Source: Pyxidicoccus xibeiensis
GTDB taxonomy: Bacteria; Myxococcota; Myxococcia; Myxococcales; Myxococcaceae
Reading direction: 5' to 3'
Assembly: GCF_024198175.1 (NCBI RefSeq)
Contig: NZ_JAJVKV010000002.1
Coordinates: 1,054,001 to 1,118,000, forward strand
DNA length: 64,000 nt
Shown here: positions 1-13,385 of the stretch, in pieces
Numbering within the stretch: position 1 is the stretch's first letter
Layout of the letters: each line of letters opens with the position of its first letter
Notes under the pieces: model-generated
The model's database searches: none
Told to the model about the DNA's origin: nothing
What the model saw: only the letters and a program-made list of their open reading frames with translations
Made by a program: the position numbers and the translations under genes

Positions 1-602
1 CGGACACGGCAGCGTTCCTGTCGGCGGTCATCGCCACGACGCCGCTCGCGGACGCCAGCCGCGTGGCCGTCTTCGGGGAGAGCCGCGGCGGAATGGTGGC
101 GCTGGCAGTGGGAGCGCTCGACAAGCGGTTCGACCTCGTCATCGACGCCTACGGCCCCACGGACTTCCGGGTTGCGCTCGCCGGGTTGCCACCGGGGCTG
201 TTCGAAGCGTCGGTGGCTGGCGCGGTGGCCTCTCCTCAAGACCCTGCCACGTTGCTGCTCCGCTCGCTCATCCCGGTGGATCAGGTCACGGTGAGTCCTG
301 ATGCCGGACTCTTCATCACCGAGGCCGGCTACGTGGAGATGCGGCGGCGCATGGCGGCCACCAGCGCGCTGGCAGCGCCGACGAGGTTGCCCGCGACACA
401 GGTCCACCATGGAGCCGCCGACCCCTCGGCCTCGGTCCTGTATTCGCGCGCGCTCGCCGCCGCGATGGCGGACGCCGGGCGTGTCTCACCGAGCAACGTC
501 TTCACCTACTTCGAGTACGACGGCGGCAGCCACGACCTCGGCACGTTGCCGGGAGCGGTTTCGCGAATGGCGGAGGCGTTGAATCGCGAGCTTGCTCCCT
601 GA
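1..602 (+). CDS. alpha/beta hydrolase, prolyl-oligopeptidase-like (5' partial)
   Basis: The 3' end of a gene that begins outside the window; the frame is open from base 3. The visible ~200 residues hold the C-terminal catalytic half of an alpha/beta hydrolase: the nucleophile elbow GESRGG (Gly-x-Ser-x-Gly) near residue 27 of the fragment, a likely catalytic Asp in 'HHGAADPSASVLYS' and a His in 'DGGSHDLGTLPG' near the end. This order (Ser, Asp, His) and the short final segment fit the S9/dienelactone-hydrolase-like peptidase or esterase group. Substrate cannot be told. An ATG-less internal GTG at 63 would cut off the strand before the nucleophile, so it is not a credible start. The next gene follows after 86 bases on the same strand. 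Confidence 0.8.
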   Translation, partial: DTAAFLSAVIATTPLADASRVAVFGESRGGMVALAVGALDKRFDLVIDAYGPTDFRVALAGLPPGLFEASVAGAVASPQDPATLLLRSLIPVDQVTVSPDAGLFITEAGYVEMRRRMAATSALAAPTRLPATQVHHGAADPSASVLYSRALAAAMADAGRVSPSNVFTYFEYDGGSHDLGTLPGAVSRMAEALNRELAP

Positions 603-688
603 CGGCGGCTCCGTGCCGTGGCCCATGGGCCCCGCTGCCTCGCAAATCCTCCTGGACAGTCGGTTTTGGCGGCTCTAGGAGGTTTTGC

Positions 689-2767
689 ATGTCCAGCAAG
701 ACCTCGCGAAACATCCGCAAGCAACCTGTGCCTTCCTCGTTGAAGGGCACTCTCGTCGTCCTGGCCGCCAGCCTGTCGTTCACGCTCATGGGGTGCGGGG
801 GCGCTGACACCGGGACGACCGAAGAAGTCCTGACCTCCCAGGACGCGCTCTTGGACGGCTACAACCTCGTCGTGACGGGTACGAGCCCGCTCACCGTGGC
901 GCCGGGGAGTGCCGTCGTCTTCAGCGCAAGCATCAAGAACACGGGGACTGTCGCAACTCCCGTGGGCATCATCCACGGCGTGTCCTTCTGGGTGAACGGC
1001 ACCCAGGTGTCGTGGTCCGATACCCACACGGACTCCCTGGCCCCTGGCGCGAGCGTCACGCTCACCTCGAACCATGGCCCGACGGGAACCCGGGTGTGGA
1101 CCGCGTCGGCCACCCCCGGCACGCATACGCTTCTCGCCAGGGTCGATGACGTCAATCGCATGCCGAGCGAGACGGACGAGACCGACAATGAGTACAGCGC
1201 CCAGCTGAGCGTGACGGCCAGCGCGACCTGCTCAGACAGGGTCCGCAACGGCACCGAGACCGGGGTCGACTGCGGTCCCGACTGTGGTCCGTGTGAGTGG
1301 CCGTTCACCGCGGTGCCCCGCACCGTCCTCCGGCAGTCGGCCAGGCGGGTCTACGCGCACTGGCACTACTACCCGGTGTCGCTCGACAACTACAACCCGA
1401 CGTCCAACGACTACTACGAGCGCAACTACATCGCCTCCACGGGCGAGGGCGGCTCGCACTCGGCCTACGGCGGCATGATGCGTGAGCGTCCCATCCCGAG
1501 GCCGACGCGCCCGGAGACGGACTGGCAGCTGCGCGACGCGAAGGACGAAATCGAGCTGGCCGCGCGCATCGGCATCGACGGCTTCTACCTGAACCTGTGG
1601 ACCGACAGCGACGTGGGCAACGGCGCCGTGTGGACGCGGGCGAAGACCCTCGTCGAAGCAGCCTCGCAGGTCGGAAGCTTCGATATCGTCCCGAACTTCG
1701 ACCTGACCATCCTCAACACGGGAAGCCAGACGGGGGACCTGGACGCGATGGTCCGCATCCTGGGCAAGCTGAAGGGCTACTCCGCGCTCCTGAAGCGCCC
1801 CGATGGGAAGTTCGTCGTCGGCCTGTTCAATCCTGCCGCGCATGGCCGGACGGCCAGCTTCTACGGCACCTTCAAGCAGCGCGCAGCGACCGAGCTGGGC
1901 ATGAACCTGTACCTGGTGCCTGTCTTCCTCGGGACGGGAAGCACCGCGCTCTTCGACGCGTACAAGACCGTCGGAGACGCCTATGCCGGGTGGGGCACCG
2001 CCGTCCCCGTGACGACGGCCGGGTACTCCGGAGGCCTGAAGACGAAGGCCGCCGGGTACGGGAAGGCGTGGATCCACCCGATGAGCAGCCAGGACTACCG
2101 GCCCAAGGACAGGGCGTTCTGGGAGGCCCGGAACTCGCTGACGCTCCGCTCCATCTGGGAGAACGTGATTGCCGACGGGCTGGACCAGGTCCAGATCGTC
2201 ACCTGGAACGACCAGCACGAGCACCACAACATCCGGCCTTCGACAGGGAAGCAGTGGCCCGCGTACGACATGACCGCGTATTACATCCAGTGGTTCAAGA
2301 CCGGCATCAAGCCGACCATCGAGCGCGACGTGTTGTATTACAACCATCGCATCCACCATCAGTCCCTCGTGCCGACGACGCAGACCTCGGCGAATCTCGC
2401 GGCCTGCAAGGCCGGCTGCCCCGCGACGAACGACGTCGAGCTGGTGGGCTTCTTGCGGTCGGCCGGCCGGCTCGAAATCACGCAGGGAGCGACGACCTAC
2501 GGCGAGGACAAGACCGCGGGTGGCGTGCAGGTCGTCAGGACGGCGCTGGCAGTGGGCACGCCGACCTTCAGGCTCAAGCGCTCGGGGGCCACCGTCGTGC
2601 AATTCCAGAGCATGCACGGCATCGTCGGCTCCATCGCGTACCAGGACCTGCTGTACCGGGCTGGCAGCTCGAGCCGAGCGGCGCTCCCGTCATGCGCGAC
2701 GTCGTGTGCGAATGGCGAGGCCCGCTGCAGGATGTGCCCCGGCGAGCCGATGTGGCTGAAGCGCTAG
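689..2767 (+). CDS. secreted GH71-like alpha-1,3-glucanase lipoprotein with CARDB domain
   Basis: A 692-residue exported enzyme. A basic N-terminus and hydrophobic stretch end in the lipobox-like 'SFTLMGC' (Cys near residue 36). Residues ~55-175 look like a CARDB adhesion domain (beta-rich, 'SIKNTGTVATPVG', 'DETDNEYSAQLSV'). A short Cys-rich linker of the myxobacterial type (NGTETGVDCGPDCGPC) follows. Residues ~210-560 resemble the glycoside hydrolase 71/99-like fold: 'VYAHWHYYPVS' at the start, 'IGIDGFYLNLW' and 'IVTWNDQHEHHN', typical of mutan (alpha-1,3-glucan) hydrolases. The C-terminal ~120 residues are beta-rich with a final Cys cluster, perhaps a binding module. The start is fixed by AGGAGG five bases upstream. 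Probably attacks fungal or bacterial alpha-glucan; the substrate is inferred. Confidence 0.8.
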   Translation: MSSKTSRNIRKQPVPSSLKGTLVVLAASLSFTLMGCGGADTGTTEEVLTSQDALLDGYNLVVTGTSPLTVAPGSAVVFSASIKNTGTVATPVGIIHGVSFWVNGTQVSWSDTHTDSLAPGASVTLTSNHGPTGTRVWTASATPGTHTLLARVDDVNRMPSETDETDNEYSAQLSVTASATCSDRVRNGTETGVDCGPDCGPCEWPFTAVPRTVLRQSARRVYAHWHYYPVSLDNYNPTSNDYYERNYIASTGEGGSHSAYGGMMRERPIPRPTRPETDWQLRDAKDEIELAARIGIDGFYLNLWTDSDVGNGAVWTRAKTLVEAASQVGSFDIVPNFDLTILNTGSQTGDLDAMVRILGKLKGYSALLKRPDGKFVVGLFNPAAHGRTASFYGTFKQRAATELGMNLYLVPVFLGTGSTALFDAYKTVGDAYAGWGTAVPVTTAGYSGGLKTKAAGYGKAWIHPMSSQDYRPKDRAFWEARNSLTLRSIWENVIADGLDQVQIVTWNDQHEHHNIRPSTGKQWPAYDMTAYYIQWFKTGIKPTIERDVLYYNHRIHHQSLVPTTQTSANLAACKAGCPATNDVELVGFLRSAGRLEITQGATTYGEDKTAGGVQVVRTALAVGTPTFRLKRSGATVVQFQSMHGIVGSIAYQDLLYRAGSSSRAALPSCATSCANGEARCRMCPGEPMWLKR

Positions 2768-2791
2768 CCAGCTCGCCACCTGTCTCGAGAG

Positions 2792-2829
2792 CCCGACGCG
2801 CCAGCGCACGGCGCGTCGGGTTTCTTCTT
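2792..2829. terminator. rho-independent terminator, convergent genes
   Basis: A perfect 11-bp stem (CCCGACGCGCC / GGCGCGTCGGG) with a 7-base loop is followed by TTTCTTCTT. It lies 24 bases after the GH71-like gene, just before the end of hflX on the other strand. The T-run serves the plus-strand gene; the stem could also stop hflX transcription. Confidence 0.9.
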
Positions 2830-2836
2830 CCACGGG

Positions 2837-4237
2837 CTACGCCTGGAACGCCTGCGACAGCCGGGCGATGGCGCCTGGGAGGCCGCGGACGCGGAGCCTG
2901 CTCCCGTGCTCGTCGAAGGCCTGGGAGACCACGGTGGTGTGCTCGTACACCTCGCCGATGCGTCCCTGGCTGGCGTACGGAATCACCAGGTCTGCCTCGA
3001 CCATGGAGGCCTCGAAGAACTGGAGGATGCTCCGCCGCAGCGCCGCCACGTCGTCCGGCCGGTGGGCCGACAGCAGGATGGCATCCGGGTGCCGGGCCAG
3101 CAGCGCGTCTCGCGCCGCCGCATCCAGCCGGTCCGCCTTGTTCAGCAACAGCCTGCTCGGGACGACGTCCGCGCCAATCTCCCGGAGCACCGCGCGGGTG
3201 ACCTCGAGCTGCGAGTCCCACGTCGGGTCGGACGCATCCACCACGTAGAGCAGCAGCGAGGCCTCCAGCGCCTCGTCCAGCGTGGAGCGGAAGGACGCGA
3301 CGAGGTCGTGCGGCAGCTTCTGGATGAAGCCCACCGTGTCGGAGATGAGCACGCGCGGCCGGCTCTCCGGCTGCATCGCGCGCACGGTGGTGTCGAGGGT
3401 GGCGAAGAGCTGGTCGGCCACCAGCACCTCGCTGCCGGTGAGGGCCCGCATCAGCGAGGACTTGCCCGCGTTGGTGTAGCCCACCAGCGCCACCCGGAGC
3501 TGGTCCCTGCGGGCGTACCGGCGGTGGTCCTGCTCCTTCTGGATGGCGGCGAGCCCCTCGCGCAGCTCCGCGAGCCGGTCGCGAATCTTGCGGCGGTCGA
3601 GCTCCACCGCGGAGTCGCCGGAGCCTCGGCCCTGCTGGCGCTCGCGGCCGCCCGTGGACTCACGCAGCCGGGGGGCGAGGTAGTTGAGGCGCGCAATCTC
3701 CACCTGCATGCGCGCCTCGTGGCTCCGCGCGTGCCGGTGGAAGATGTCGACAATCACGCCGGTGCGGTCCATCACCTGTACCCCGGTGGCCTTCTCGAGG
3801 TTGCGAAGCTGGCCCGGTGACAGCTCGTGGTCGACGACCACCACCGTGGGACGCGGCGGGGCTTCCTCCTGCTCGCTGAGGTCCGCCGGCTCCTCGGGCG
3901 GCGCGGCTGCGGCTTCTTCCGCTTCCTCTTCACCGTCGGCCTCGTCCTCGGCCTCCCACTTCTCGCGGGCCTTGGTGGTCCGGTCCTGGGCTCCGGAGGT
4001 CACCACCCCGGGCCCTCCGGTGAGCGCGGCCAGCTCCTTGAGCTTGCCCGTGCCGAGCACCGTCCCCGAGGCCAGGGCGGAGCGGCGCTGGGACAGCGTG
4101 GCCACGGTGTCGTAGCCGAGCGTGTGCACCAGCCGGCGGAGCTCCGCGAGGTCCGCGGCGTGCTCCGCGTCCGACACGCTGGGGAACTGGACGCCGACGA
4201 GGACGGCACGAGGGCGGACGGGGAGGGTGGTCGACAT
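2837..4237 (-). CDS. hflX: ribosome-associated GTPase HflX
   Basis: HflX binds and splits ribosomes, notably under heat stress, hydrolysing GTP. The 466-residue protein has the HflX N-terminal domain (residues ~10-190, with 'LGTGKLKEL' and 'DHELSPGQLRNLEK'), a glycine-rich/helical linker containing 'RLRESTGGRERQQGRGSG', and a GTPase domain with G1 'GYTNAGKSS', G3 'DTVGF' and G4 'NKAD'. Length is somewhat above the usual ~430 because of an acidic, Glu/Ala/Pro-rich insertion at residues ~78-130, inside the N-terminal domain just before 'VVVVDHELSP'. The start ATG gives the expected short lead into 'AVLVGVQFP'. It is transcribed alone, facing the GH71-like gene. Confidence 0.95.
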   Translation of the reverse strand: MSTTLPVRPRAVLVGVQFPSVSDAEHAADLAELRRLVHTLGYDTVATLSQRRSALASGTVLGTGKLKELAALTGGPGVVTSGAQDRTTKAREKWEAEDEADGEEEAEEAAAAPPEEPADLSEQEEAPPRPTVVVVDHELSPGQLRNLEKATGVQVMDRTGVIVDIFHRHARSHEARMQVEIARLNYLAPRLRESTGGRERQQGRGSGDSAVELDRRKIRDRLAELREGLAAIQKEQDHRRYARRDQLRVALVGYTNAGKSSLMRALTGSEVLVADQLFATLDTTVRAMQPESRPRVLISDTVGFIQKLPHDLVASFRSTLDEALEASLLLYVVDASDPTWDSQLEVTRAVLREIGADVVPSRLLLNKADRLDAAARDALLARHPDAILLSAHRPDDVAALRRSILQFFEASMVEADLVIPYASQGRIGEVYEHTTVVSQAFDEHGSRLRVRGLPGAIARLSQAFQA

Positions 4238-4380
4238 GCCGACGCTCGTACCACGTCACAGCCCGGGGAAGTGGCCTGGTCGCCCGCTCCAGGCTTCCGG
4301 CAGGTGGGATACGGAGCGGTTGCTTCGTCGAGGGACGAGCATCCAGCCGCGATTCAGCGCCAGGTCCGGTGGCGTCCGGG

Positions 4381-5943
4381 TCAGGACCTCCCGCCCACCG
4401 CGGCGGCGACGTGCTGGCTGCCCCAGTGCGCGACGCCGAGGATGGTCTGCATGGGATTGACGCCCAGCGCGGTGGGGAAGACCGAGCCGTCCACGACGAA
4501 GAGGTTGTCCGCGTCCCAGTAGCGCAGGGTGCTGTCCACCACGCTCGTCTCGCGGCTGCCTCCCATGGCACAGCCGCCCATCTGATGCGCGCTGGCCACG
4601 CGGCACATCAACGGCGCGTAGGGCGCCGGGTCCAGCAGCGCCACGTCCTTCTCGCTCCGCATCACCACCGGCGACGAGTGGGGGCTGAGCACCTGCTCCG
4701 CGCCCGCGGCGAACTGCAGGCGCGCGGCCACCTTCAAGGCCTCGCGGAAGCCCTCCCAGTGGAAGTCCGTGAGCGGATACTCCACCTTCAGCCGTGAGTA
4801 CTCGGACTCGCCGCGCAGCGACACGGTGCCACCCACGTCTCCGGGCTGCACGCCGTCCAGGGTGATGGAGATGACGGCATTGGCATACGGCAGCTGCGCC
4901 ATCAGCTCCTGGTGCGCGGCGCCGAAGCCCGGCATCGTCACGGAGGCGAGGACGGGGTGGATGGGCGGCACCTCGATGAGCCAGCCCAGCTTCCCGGGCC
5001 CCCGGTCGATGAACTGGCGTGAGTAGACGGTGAGCGGCGCGCCAAAGAAGGCCTCCACCCGCTCGCGGAAGCGGCCCGTGGAGATGACCACCGGGTGCAG
5101 GAAGAGGCGCTTGCCCACGAGCCCGCGCCCGTCCAGCCCGCTGCGCAGCAGCAGCGCCGGCGAGTTGATGGCGCCGCCGCACACCGCCGTCACCTTCGGC
5201 TTCACCGTGAGCCGCTTCCCCGTGGGCCGGTCCGTGCGCGGGTCCAGCACGTCCGCATGCACCGCCACCACGCGGCTGCCGTCCAGCTCCAGCCGGCGCG
5301 CGCTGACGTTGGCGAACAGGCGCATTCCCTGCTCCACCGCGTCCGGGATGAGCGTCACCAGCATGGACTGCTTCGCGTCGGTGGGGCAGCCCAGGCCACA
5401 CACGCCCAGCGCCGCGCACGACTTGACGTTGCGCTTCACCGTGCCCCGGCTGTAGCCGAGCTTGCCCAGGCCCTCCCAGAGGAGCTGGTTGTTGCGGTTG
5501 GCCTGCTCGATGGGCCAGTCGCGGATGTGCAGCCGCTCCTCAAGCCAGTCCCAGTGGGGCGCGAGGGTGGCCTCGTCCAGCCCCTTCACCCCGTGCACGT
5601 CGCGCCAGCGCTGGAGGATTTCCGGCGGGGTACGGAAGCTGGCGCACCAGTTGACGGTGGTGCCGCCGCCCACCGTGCGGCCCTGGAGGATGCTGATGGC
5701 CAGGTCGTCCGTCGCCCGGTTGGCCAGCTCCTGGTACATGGCCGGGTAGGCCGTGGCCTCCTTCATGTCGAAGTCCCGGCGGGTGCGGTAGCCGCCTTCC
5801 TCCAGCATGACCACGTCCAGGCCGCGCCGCGCCAGCTCGTGGCCCAGCACGCCGCCTCCCGCGCCGCTGCCCACCACGCACACGTCGCAGGTGACGACGC
5901 GGTCCTCGGTGAGCTCGTCTCCGGTGAAGATGCGTCCACTCAT
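4381..5943 (-). CDS. GMC-family FAD oxidoreductase (large subunit)
   Basis: A 520-residue flavoprotein of the glucose-methanol-choline family. The dinucleotide-binding motif GSGAGGG lies near residue 26, the GMC signature region 'GGGTTVNWCASFRTP' near 93, and the C-terminal 'HQMGGCAMGG ... NLFVVDGSVFPTALGVNP' carries the conserved His and Asn region of the active site. A Cys-containing segment (ALGVCGLGCPTDAKQSM, ~155-171) resembles long-chain alcohol oxidase and periplasmic sugar-dehydrogenase members. It has no signal peptide of its own; the gene upstream overlaps it by four bases (ATGA) and encodes a Tat-type small subunit, so it may be exported as a complex. AAGGAGG precedes the ATG. Substrate unknown: an alcohol or sugar is the best guess. 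Confidence 0.85.
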   Translation of the reverse strand: MSGRIFTGDELTEDRVVTCDVCVVGSGAGGGVLGHELARRGLDVVMLEEGGYRTRRDFDMKEATAYPAMYQELANRATDDLAISILQGRTVGGGTTVNWCASFRTPPEILQRWRDVHGVKGLDEATLAPHWDWLEERLHIRDWPIEQANRNNQLLWEGLGKLGYSRGTVKRNVKSCAALGVCGLGCPTDAKQSMLVTLIPDAVEQGMRLFANVSARRLELDGSRVVAVHADVLDPRTDRPTGKRLTVKPKVTAVCGGAINSPALLLRSGLDGRGLVGKRLFLHPVVISTGRFRERVEAFFGAPLTVYSRQFIDRGPGKLGWLIEVPPIHPVLASVTMPGFGAAHQELMAQLPYANAVISITLDGVQPGDVGGTVSLRGESEYSRLKVEYPLTDFHWEGFREALKVAARLQFAAGAEQVLSPHSSPVVMRSEKDVALLDPAPYAPLMCRVASAHQMGGCAMGGSRETSVVDSTLRYWDADNLFVVDGSVFPTALGVNPMQTILGVAHWGSQHVAAAVGGRS

Positions 5944-6569
5944 GGCGTGGAGCCCTCCTTCCGCGTCACGGGCCCGGGGGCAGGGCGGGGGCCTTCACCC
6001 TTCCAGGCCACCGCGTTCGCGTCATGGAAGCCCTCCGGCGGGACGTAGCCCGTGGCCGCCGCTGCCGCCGGGTGCACGTAGTACGCGCTGTACACCAGCG
6101 TGCGCAGCGCCTGGTGCCCCGTGCGCAGCAGCACCAGGCGCGAGGTCCGCCAGGCCTCGAAGGCCGCGTCCTGGGCCTCGGGTGCCAGCCGCGAGAAGGG
6201 GGTGACGCGCCCGGCGAAGAGGAAGCCGGCGAGCGCGTTGTCGAAGAGGCCCAGCAGGTCCTTCACCTCCTTCGCGACGGCCGGGTCTCCCCGCGCGAGC
6301 AGCCCGTCCGCCGTGAGGGCGACGCGGGCCGTGTCCGCGTCCGGCCAGCCTGGACGCGGGGGAAAGGCGCGGCGGGCGAGGGCCTGGAGCGTGGCGTACT
6401 CGCGCGGGCCCAGGACCTGGAGGCCCTCGGGAGGAAGGGGGAGTGACAGGCCCCCACGTGTGGCCAGCGCCGCGCTGCCTCCCAGGGCCAGCAGGGCTCC
6501 GCCGAAGAGTCCTCGCTTCAGGAGTCGTCGGCGCGTCAGCGCTTCCGGTGCAGGTCGTGGCGGGCTCAT
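5940..6569 (-). CDS. gluconate 2-dehydrogenase subunit 3-like small subunit, Tat signal
   Basis: The 209-residue protein starts at the ATG preceded by AGGAGG with a five-base gap; an upstream in-frame extension to 6680 has no ribosome binding site. It begins with a twin-arginine-like signal (residues ~13-36: RRRLLKRG followed by 'LFGGALLALGGSAALA'). The mature part has the helical pattern of the gluconate 2-dehydrogenase subunit 3 family: 'EYATLQALARRAFPP', 'FDNALAGFLF', 'AFEAWRTSRLVLLRTGHQ', and a terminal 'YVPPEGFHD'. Members partner GMC flavoproteins and carry them through the Tat system. The ATGA overlap with the GMC gene supports a stoichiometric pair. The usual cytochrome c third subunit is not present next to it. 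Confidence 0.8.
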   Translation of the reverse strand: MSPPRPAPEALTRRRLLKRGLFGGALLALGGSAALATRGGLSLPLPPEGLQVLGPREYATLQALARRAFPPRPGWPDADTARVALTADGLLARGDPAVAKEVKDLLGLFDNALAGFLFAGRVTPFSRLAPEAQDAAFEAWRTSRLVLLRTGHQALRTLVYSAYYVHPAAAAATGYVPPEGFHDANAVAWKGEGPRPAPGPVTRKEGSTP

Positions 6570-6689
6570 CCCATCCTCCTGTGCCACCGCGCGGGGCGTC
6601 GACACATGGTGGCAGAGCCCGCCACTCCCATTCAATCCCTCCCCTGCGGCCGCGTCTTCGTCAGGGGGGCGTTCCGTCAAACCGCGACG

Positions 6690-8156
6690 TCAGAGCGAGA
6701 AGCGCAGGATGTCGGAGGGGCCGGAAGCGGCGTCCTCTCCGGGCACAAACCCATTCATGTAGAGCGCGTTCGGCCGGGTCCGTACCTTTCCCAAGAGTAC
6801 AGAGCCGCCGACGAGGGACAGCTCCTGCACGGTCTGCCCGTCCCACGTGGCCAGCACGTTCTCCTCACCGGCGGACGTCTTCCTCACGAAGATGAAGACG
6901 AACCGCTGGGGGTCTTCCACGAAGAAGCCGGTATGGACGAAGTACGGCTCCGGCAGGAGGAGGGGCTGGGACGGCTGCAATCCCTCCCACTCCAGCTTGT
7001 AGCCCGGCTCGAGCGGCTTTCCCGTCAACCACACCACCGTCCTGGCGTCTGCACTCACGTGGGAGTTCGAGAAGACATCTGCGCGCTGGGAGAGCACCAC
7101 TCCGGGGGTGCTCATCAGGGTGACCTCATGCGCGAAGGCGGTGGTGGGGGAGTTGCGGCGGCGACATTTCAACAGCCGTGGCGGTCCGCCCGGCTCGAGC
7201 TCGCATTGCGCGGCAGCCACCTGCACGCAGCCCTGGGCGCTGCACTGAAAGGACTTCCGGTCTTCAGGGTATGCGCCGAACTCCTCGGTCTGGTTCACGT
7301 TGATGATGACCGAGTCCTCATCGAAGAAGAAGAAGGTGTACCCCAACTTGCTGGCCTCCGGGGTCACCTCCCACAACAGGTCTCCCGTGGCGGTGTCTCG
7401 CACCCGGAGATTCTGCCCCAGCGTCAGCTCCGCGAAGCGAGTGCGCGAAGGGGAGAAGCGCGTCAAGTCCGCGGCGTGTTCCATCGGTTTGACCTCGCCC
7501 GACTCCAGGTCGACGAGCCAGACGCGTTCCCTCTTGGTGAGCCAGAGGAATCGCTCTCCCGCTTTGATGCTCACGGTGGGGTAGGCGGCGCCAAGCTCAA
7601 TCCGGAACAGCGTGCGGACCGGACACGCCTCGGCCGTGCAGGTCTCCAGGGGCACCATGCGCACGGCCAGGGCGGAGTCAGGCGTCTTCTCGGTGAAGGC
7701 CACATAGCGACGGGTGCCTTCGTACACGACGGCCGAGGACCAGTCCTGGCCGACCTCGTGGGCCTGCGCCTGCCCGGGCTGCCAGAGCCACAGGGTGCGG
7801 ACGTCCGCCGTCGCGCGTCCCCGGAGCAAGAGGACGCTGCCTTCCCGCGTGAAGTCTCCAAACTCGGCCCTGGGTGCAACGGGCCAGGTCTCACCTGTCG
7901 ACAGGTCCTGGACGACCGTGCCGCCGTCGAAAGCCGCCCCGGCCAGGAAGCGCTGCTGGACATCCACGTCCAGCAAGGTCGTATCCCGCAGCAACATCTG
8001 GACGGGCGGGCGCCCTGCATCCTCTGGCACGCCGGCATCCACGTCCTCTGCCGGGCTCCCCTTGCAATGGGACACCGCCAATCCGAGCAGCAGGAGACCC
8101 ACGACCTTCCGCGCCCCCCGCAAAAGCGGACCTGCCTGGTGAAGTACCTTCTGCAT
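6690..8156 (-). CDS. hypothetical propeller-like lipoprotein
   Basis: The 488-residue product begins at an ATG after a purine-rich AAGAGGGGG; longer in-frame starts upstream lack a signal. A hydrophobic segment ends in 'LLGLAVSHC', a lipobox, so it is probably anchored in the outer or inner membrane. The rest is built from repeated ~45-residue beta-strand blocks with Trp-rich turns ('TLWLWQPGQAQAHEVG', 'RTVVWLTGKPLEPG', 'ENVLATWDGQTVQEL'), suggesting a TolB/WD40-type beta-propeller. Four Cys in the middle ('CTAEACPVRTL', 'CSAQGCVQV') could form disulfides. No specific family was recognised. It diverges from the esterase lipoprotein across a 256-base gap with no recognisable promoter. Confidence 0.65.
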   Translation of the reverse strand: MQKVLHQAGPLLRGARKVVGLLLLGLAVSHCKGSPAEDVDAGVPEDAGRPPVQMLLRDTTLLDVDVQQRFLAGAAFDGGTVVQDLSTGETWPVAPRAEFGDFTREGSVLLLRGRATADVRTLWLWQPGQAQAHEVGQDWSSAVVYEGTRRYVAFTEKTPDSALAVRMVPLETCTAEACPVRTLFRIELGAAYPTVSIKAGERFLWLTKRERVWLVDLESGEVKPMEHAADLTRFSPSRTRFAELTLGQNLRVRDTATGDLLWEVTPEASKLGYTFFFFDEDSVIINVNQTEEFGAYPEDRKSFQCSAQGCVQVAAAQCELEPGGPPRLLKCRRRNSPTTAFAHEVTLMSTPGVVLSQRADVFSNSHVSADARTVVWLTGKPLEPGYKLEWEGLQPSQPLLLPEPYFVHTGFFVEDPQRFVFIFVRKTSAGEENVLATWDGQTVQELSLVGGSVLLGKVRTRPNALYMNGFVPGEDAASGPSDILRFSL

Positions 8157-8412
8157 ATGAACCCCCTCTTCGGGACGTGTCGACCACTGCCGGCCCGGCG
8201 TGTCGAAGGAGTCCTGCGACGTCCCTGCTTCCACGAAAGGGCGTAAGCCCCGCGCGAAATCGAGTCGCAGAAACCTATCAGAAGTGCGGGGAGCCGCAAT
8301 CGGTGGGGCGGGTGTCACGCCGTGAGTCAGCTGTGCCTATCCATGAAAGCGCGGAATGCGGAGGCTTCCTTGCGAAGCTCCTCCGCGCCGCATGCCAGGT
8401 GGAGGTTCCAAC

Positions 8413-9171
8413 ATGAAGCGTGTCGTCGGTGCCGCACTCCTCGCGGTGACAGCCCTCATGACTGCTTGTGCGGGCTCACGGTCCGCGTCCGCGACGGCAA
8501 GCCCCCCACCACAGGCGCTCACCTACGAGATGTCTACCCAGGGCGACGCGCGGCCCGAAGCGTTGCTCGTGGCACTGCACTCCTCCGGGGGCACCCCCGC
8601 CTTCTGGAGGGAGTACGTGCAGGACTGGGGCGCTCCGGTGCGGGTGCTGCTGCCCCAGGGACCGCTCCCGCGCCGGGAGGGTTACACCTGGTTTCATCCC
8701 GACCACGAGCAGAAGGCCGCGGCCGGCAAGCTCGCCGACCTGGAGCAGATGGGCGCGCGTGTCGCCGACCTCATTCGCGGCGTGCGGCGCACCCATCCCG
8801 AGCTTCGCCGCGTGGCCGTGACGGGCTTCTCGTATGGCGGAGACCTGGCCTGGTGGCTCGCCATCCGCTACCCGGACCTGGTCGACTTCGCCGTGCCCAT
8901 GGGCTCGCGCCTGCTCGGGGACACGTCCCAGCCCCTGCCCGCGACGAGCCACGTGCGGGTGCTTCACGGCGAAGCCGACGCCATCATCGACGCCCGGCAG
9001 ACGTCGGCTCGCGTCGAGGCGCTGAAGGCGCAGGGCCTCCCCATCGACATGATGAGCTACCCGGGCCTCGGCCATGACGTGTCACCGGCGCTGATAGAGG
9101 ATTGGCGCGCCTTCCTCCGGCAGGCTCTGAGCGGTCAGGCCGTGCCTCCCGTGGCCTCTGGGGCGCGCTGA
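8413..9171 (+). CDS. lipoprotein alpha/beta hydrolase (carboxylesterase/phospholipase type)
   Basis: A 252-residue exported esterase-like protein. The start is fixed by GGAGG eight bases upstream; the signal ends in the lipobox 'TALMTAC' (Cys19). The fold is the lysophospholipase/carboxylesterase type: 'LLVALHSSGGTP' is the oxyanion strand, GFSYGG holds the nucleophile Ser140, 'HGEADAIID' holds the acid (Asp189 or 193), and 'GLGHDVSP' holds His221. All three catalytic residues are present. Target could be a phospholipid, cutin-like ester or short ester; not decidable from sequence. Confidence 0.8.
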   Translation: MKRVVGAALLAVTALMTACAGSRSASATASPPPQALTYEMSTQGDARPEALLVALHSSGGTPAFWREYVQDWGAPVRVLLPQGPLPRREGYTWFHPDHEQKAAAGKLADLEQMGARVADLIRGVRRTHPELRRVAVTGFSYGGDLAWWLAIRYPDLVDFAVPMGSRLLGDTSQPLPATSHVRVLHGEADAIIDARQTSARVEALKAQGLPIDMMSYPGLGHDVSPALIEDWRAFLRQALSGQAVPPVASGAR

Positions 9172-9255
9172 GCCCGAGATGCACCCCGAAGAGCGGCTTC
9201 CTAGCTTCATGAAGCCGGGTCCTCGCCAGAGGCCCGTCGATGCTCGGGGGGAGGC

Positions 9256-13326
<4,071 letters not shown>

Positions 13327-13385
13327 ACGAGGTGCGCCGCAGCGCGCCAACGCGTTGCGGCTGCAATCCAATGGATGCCAGCGGG

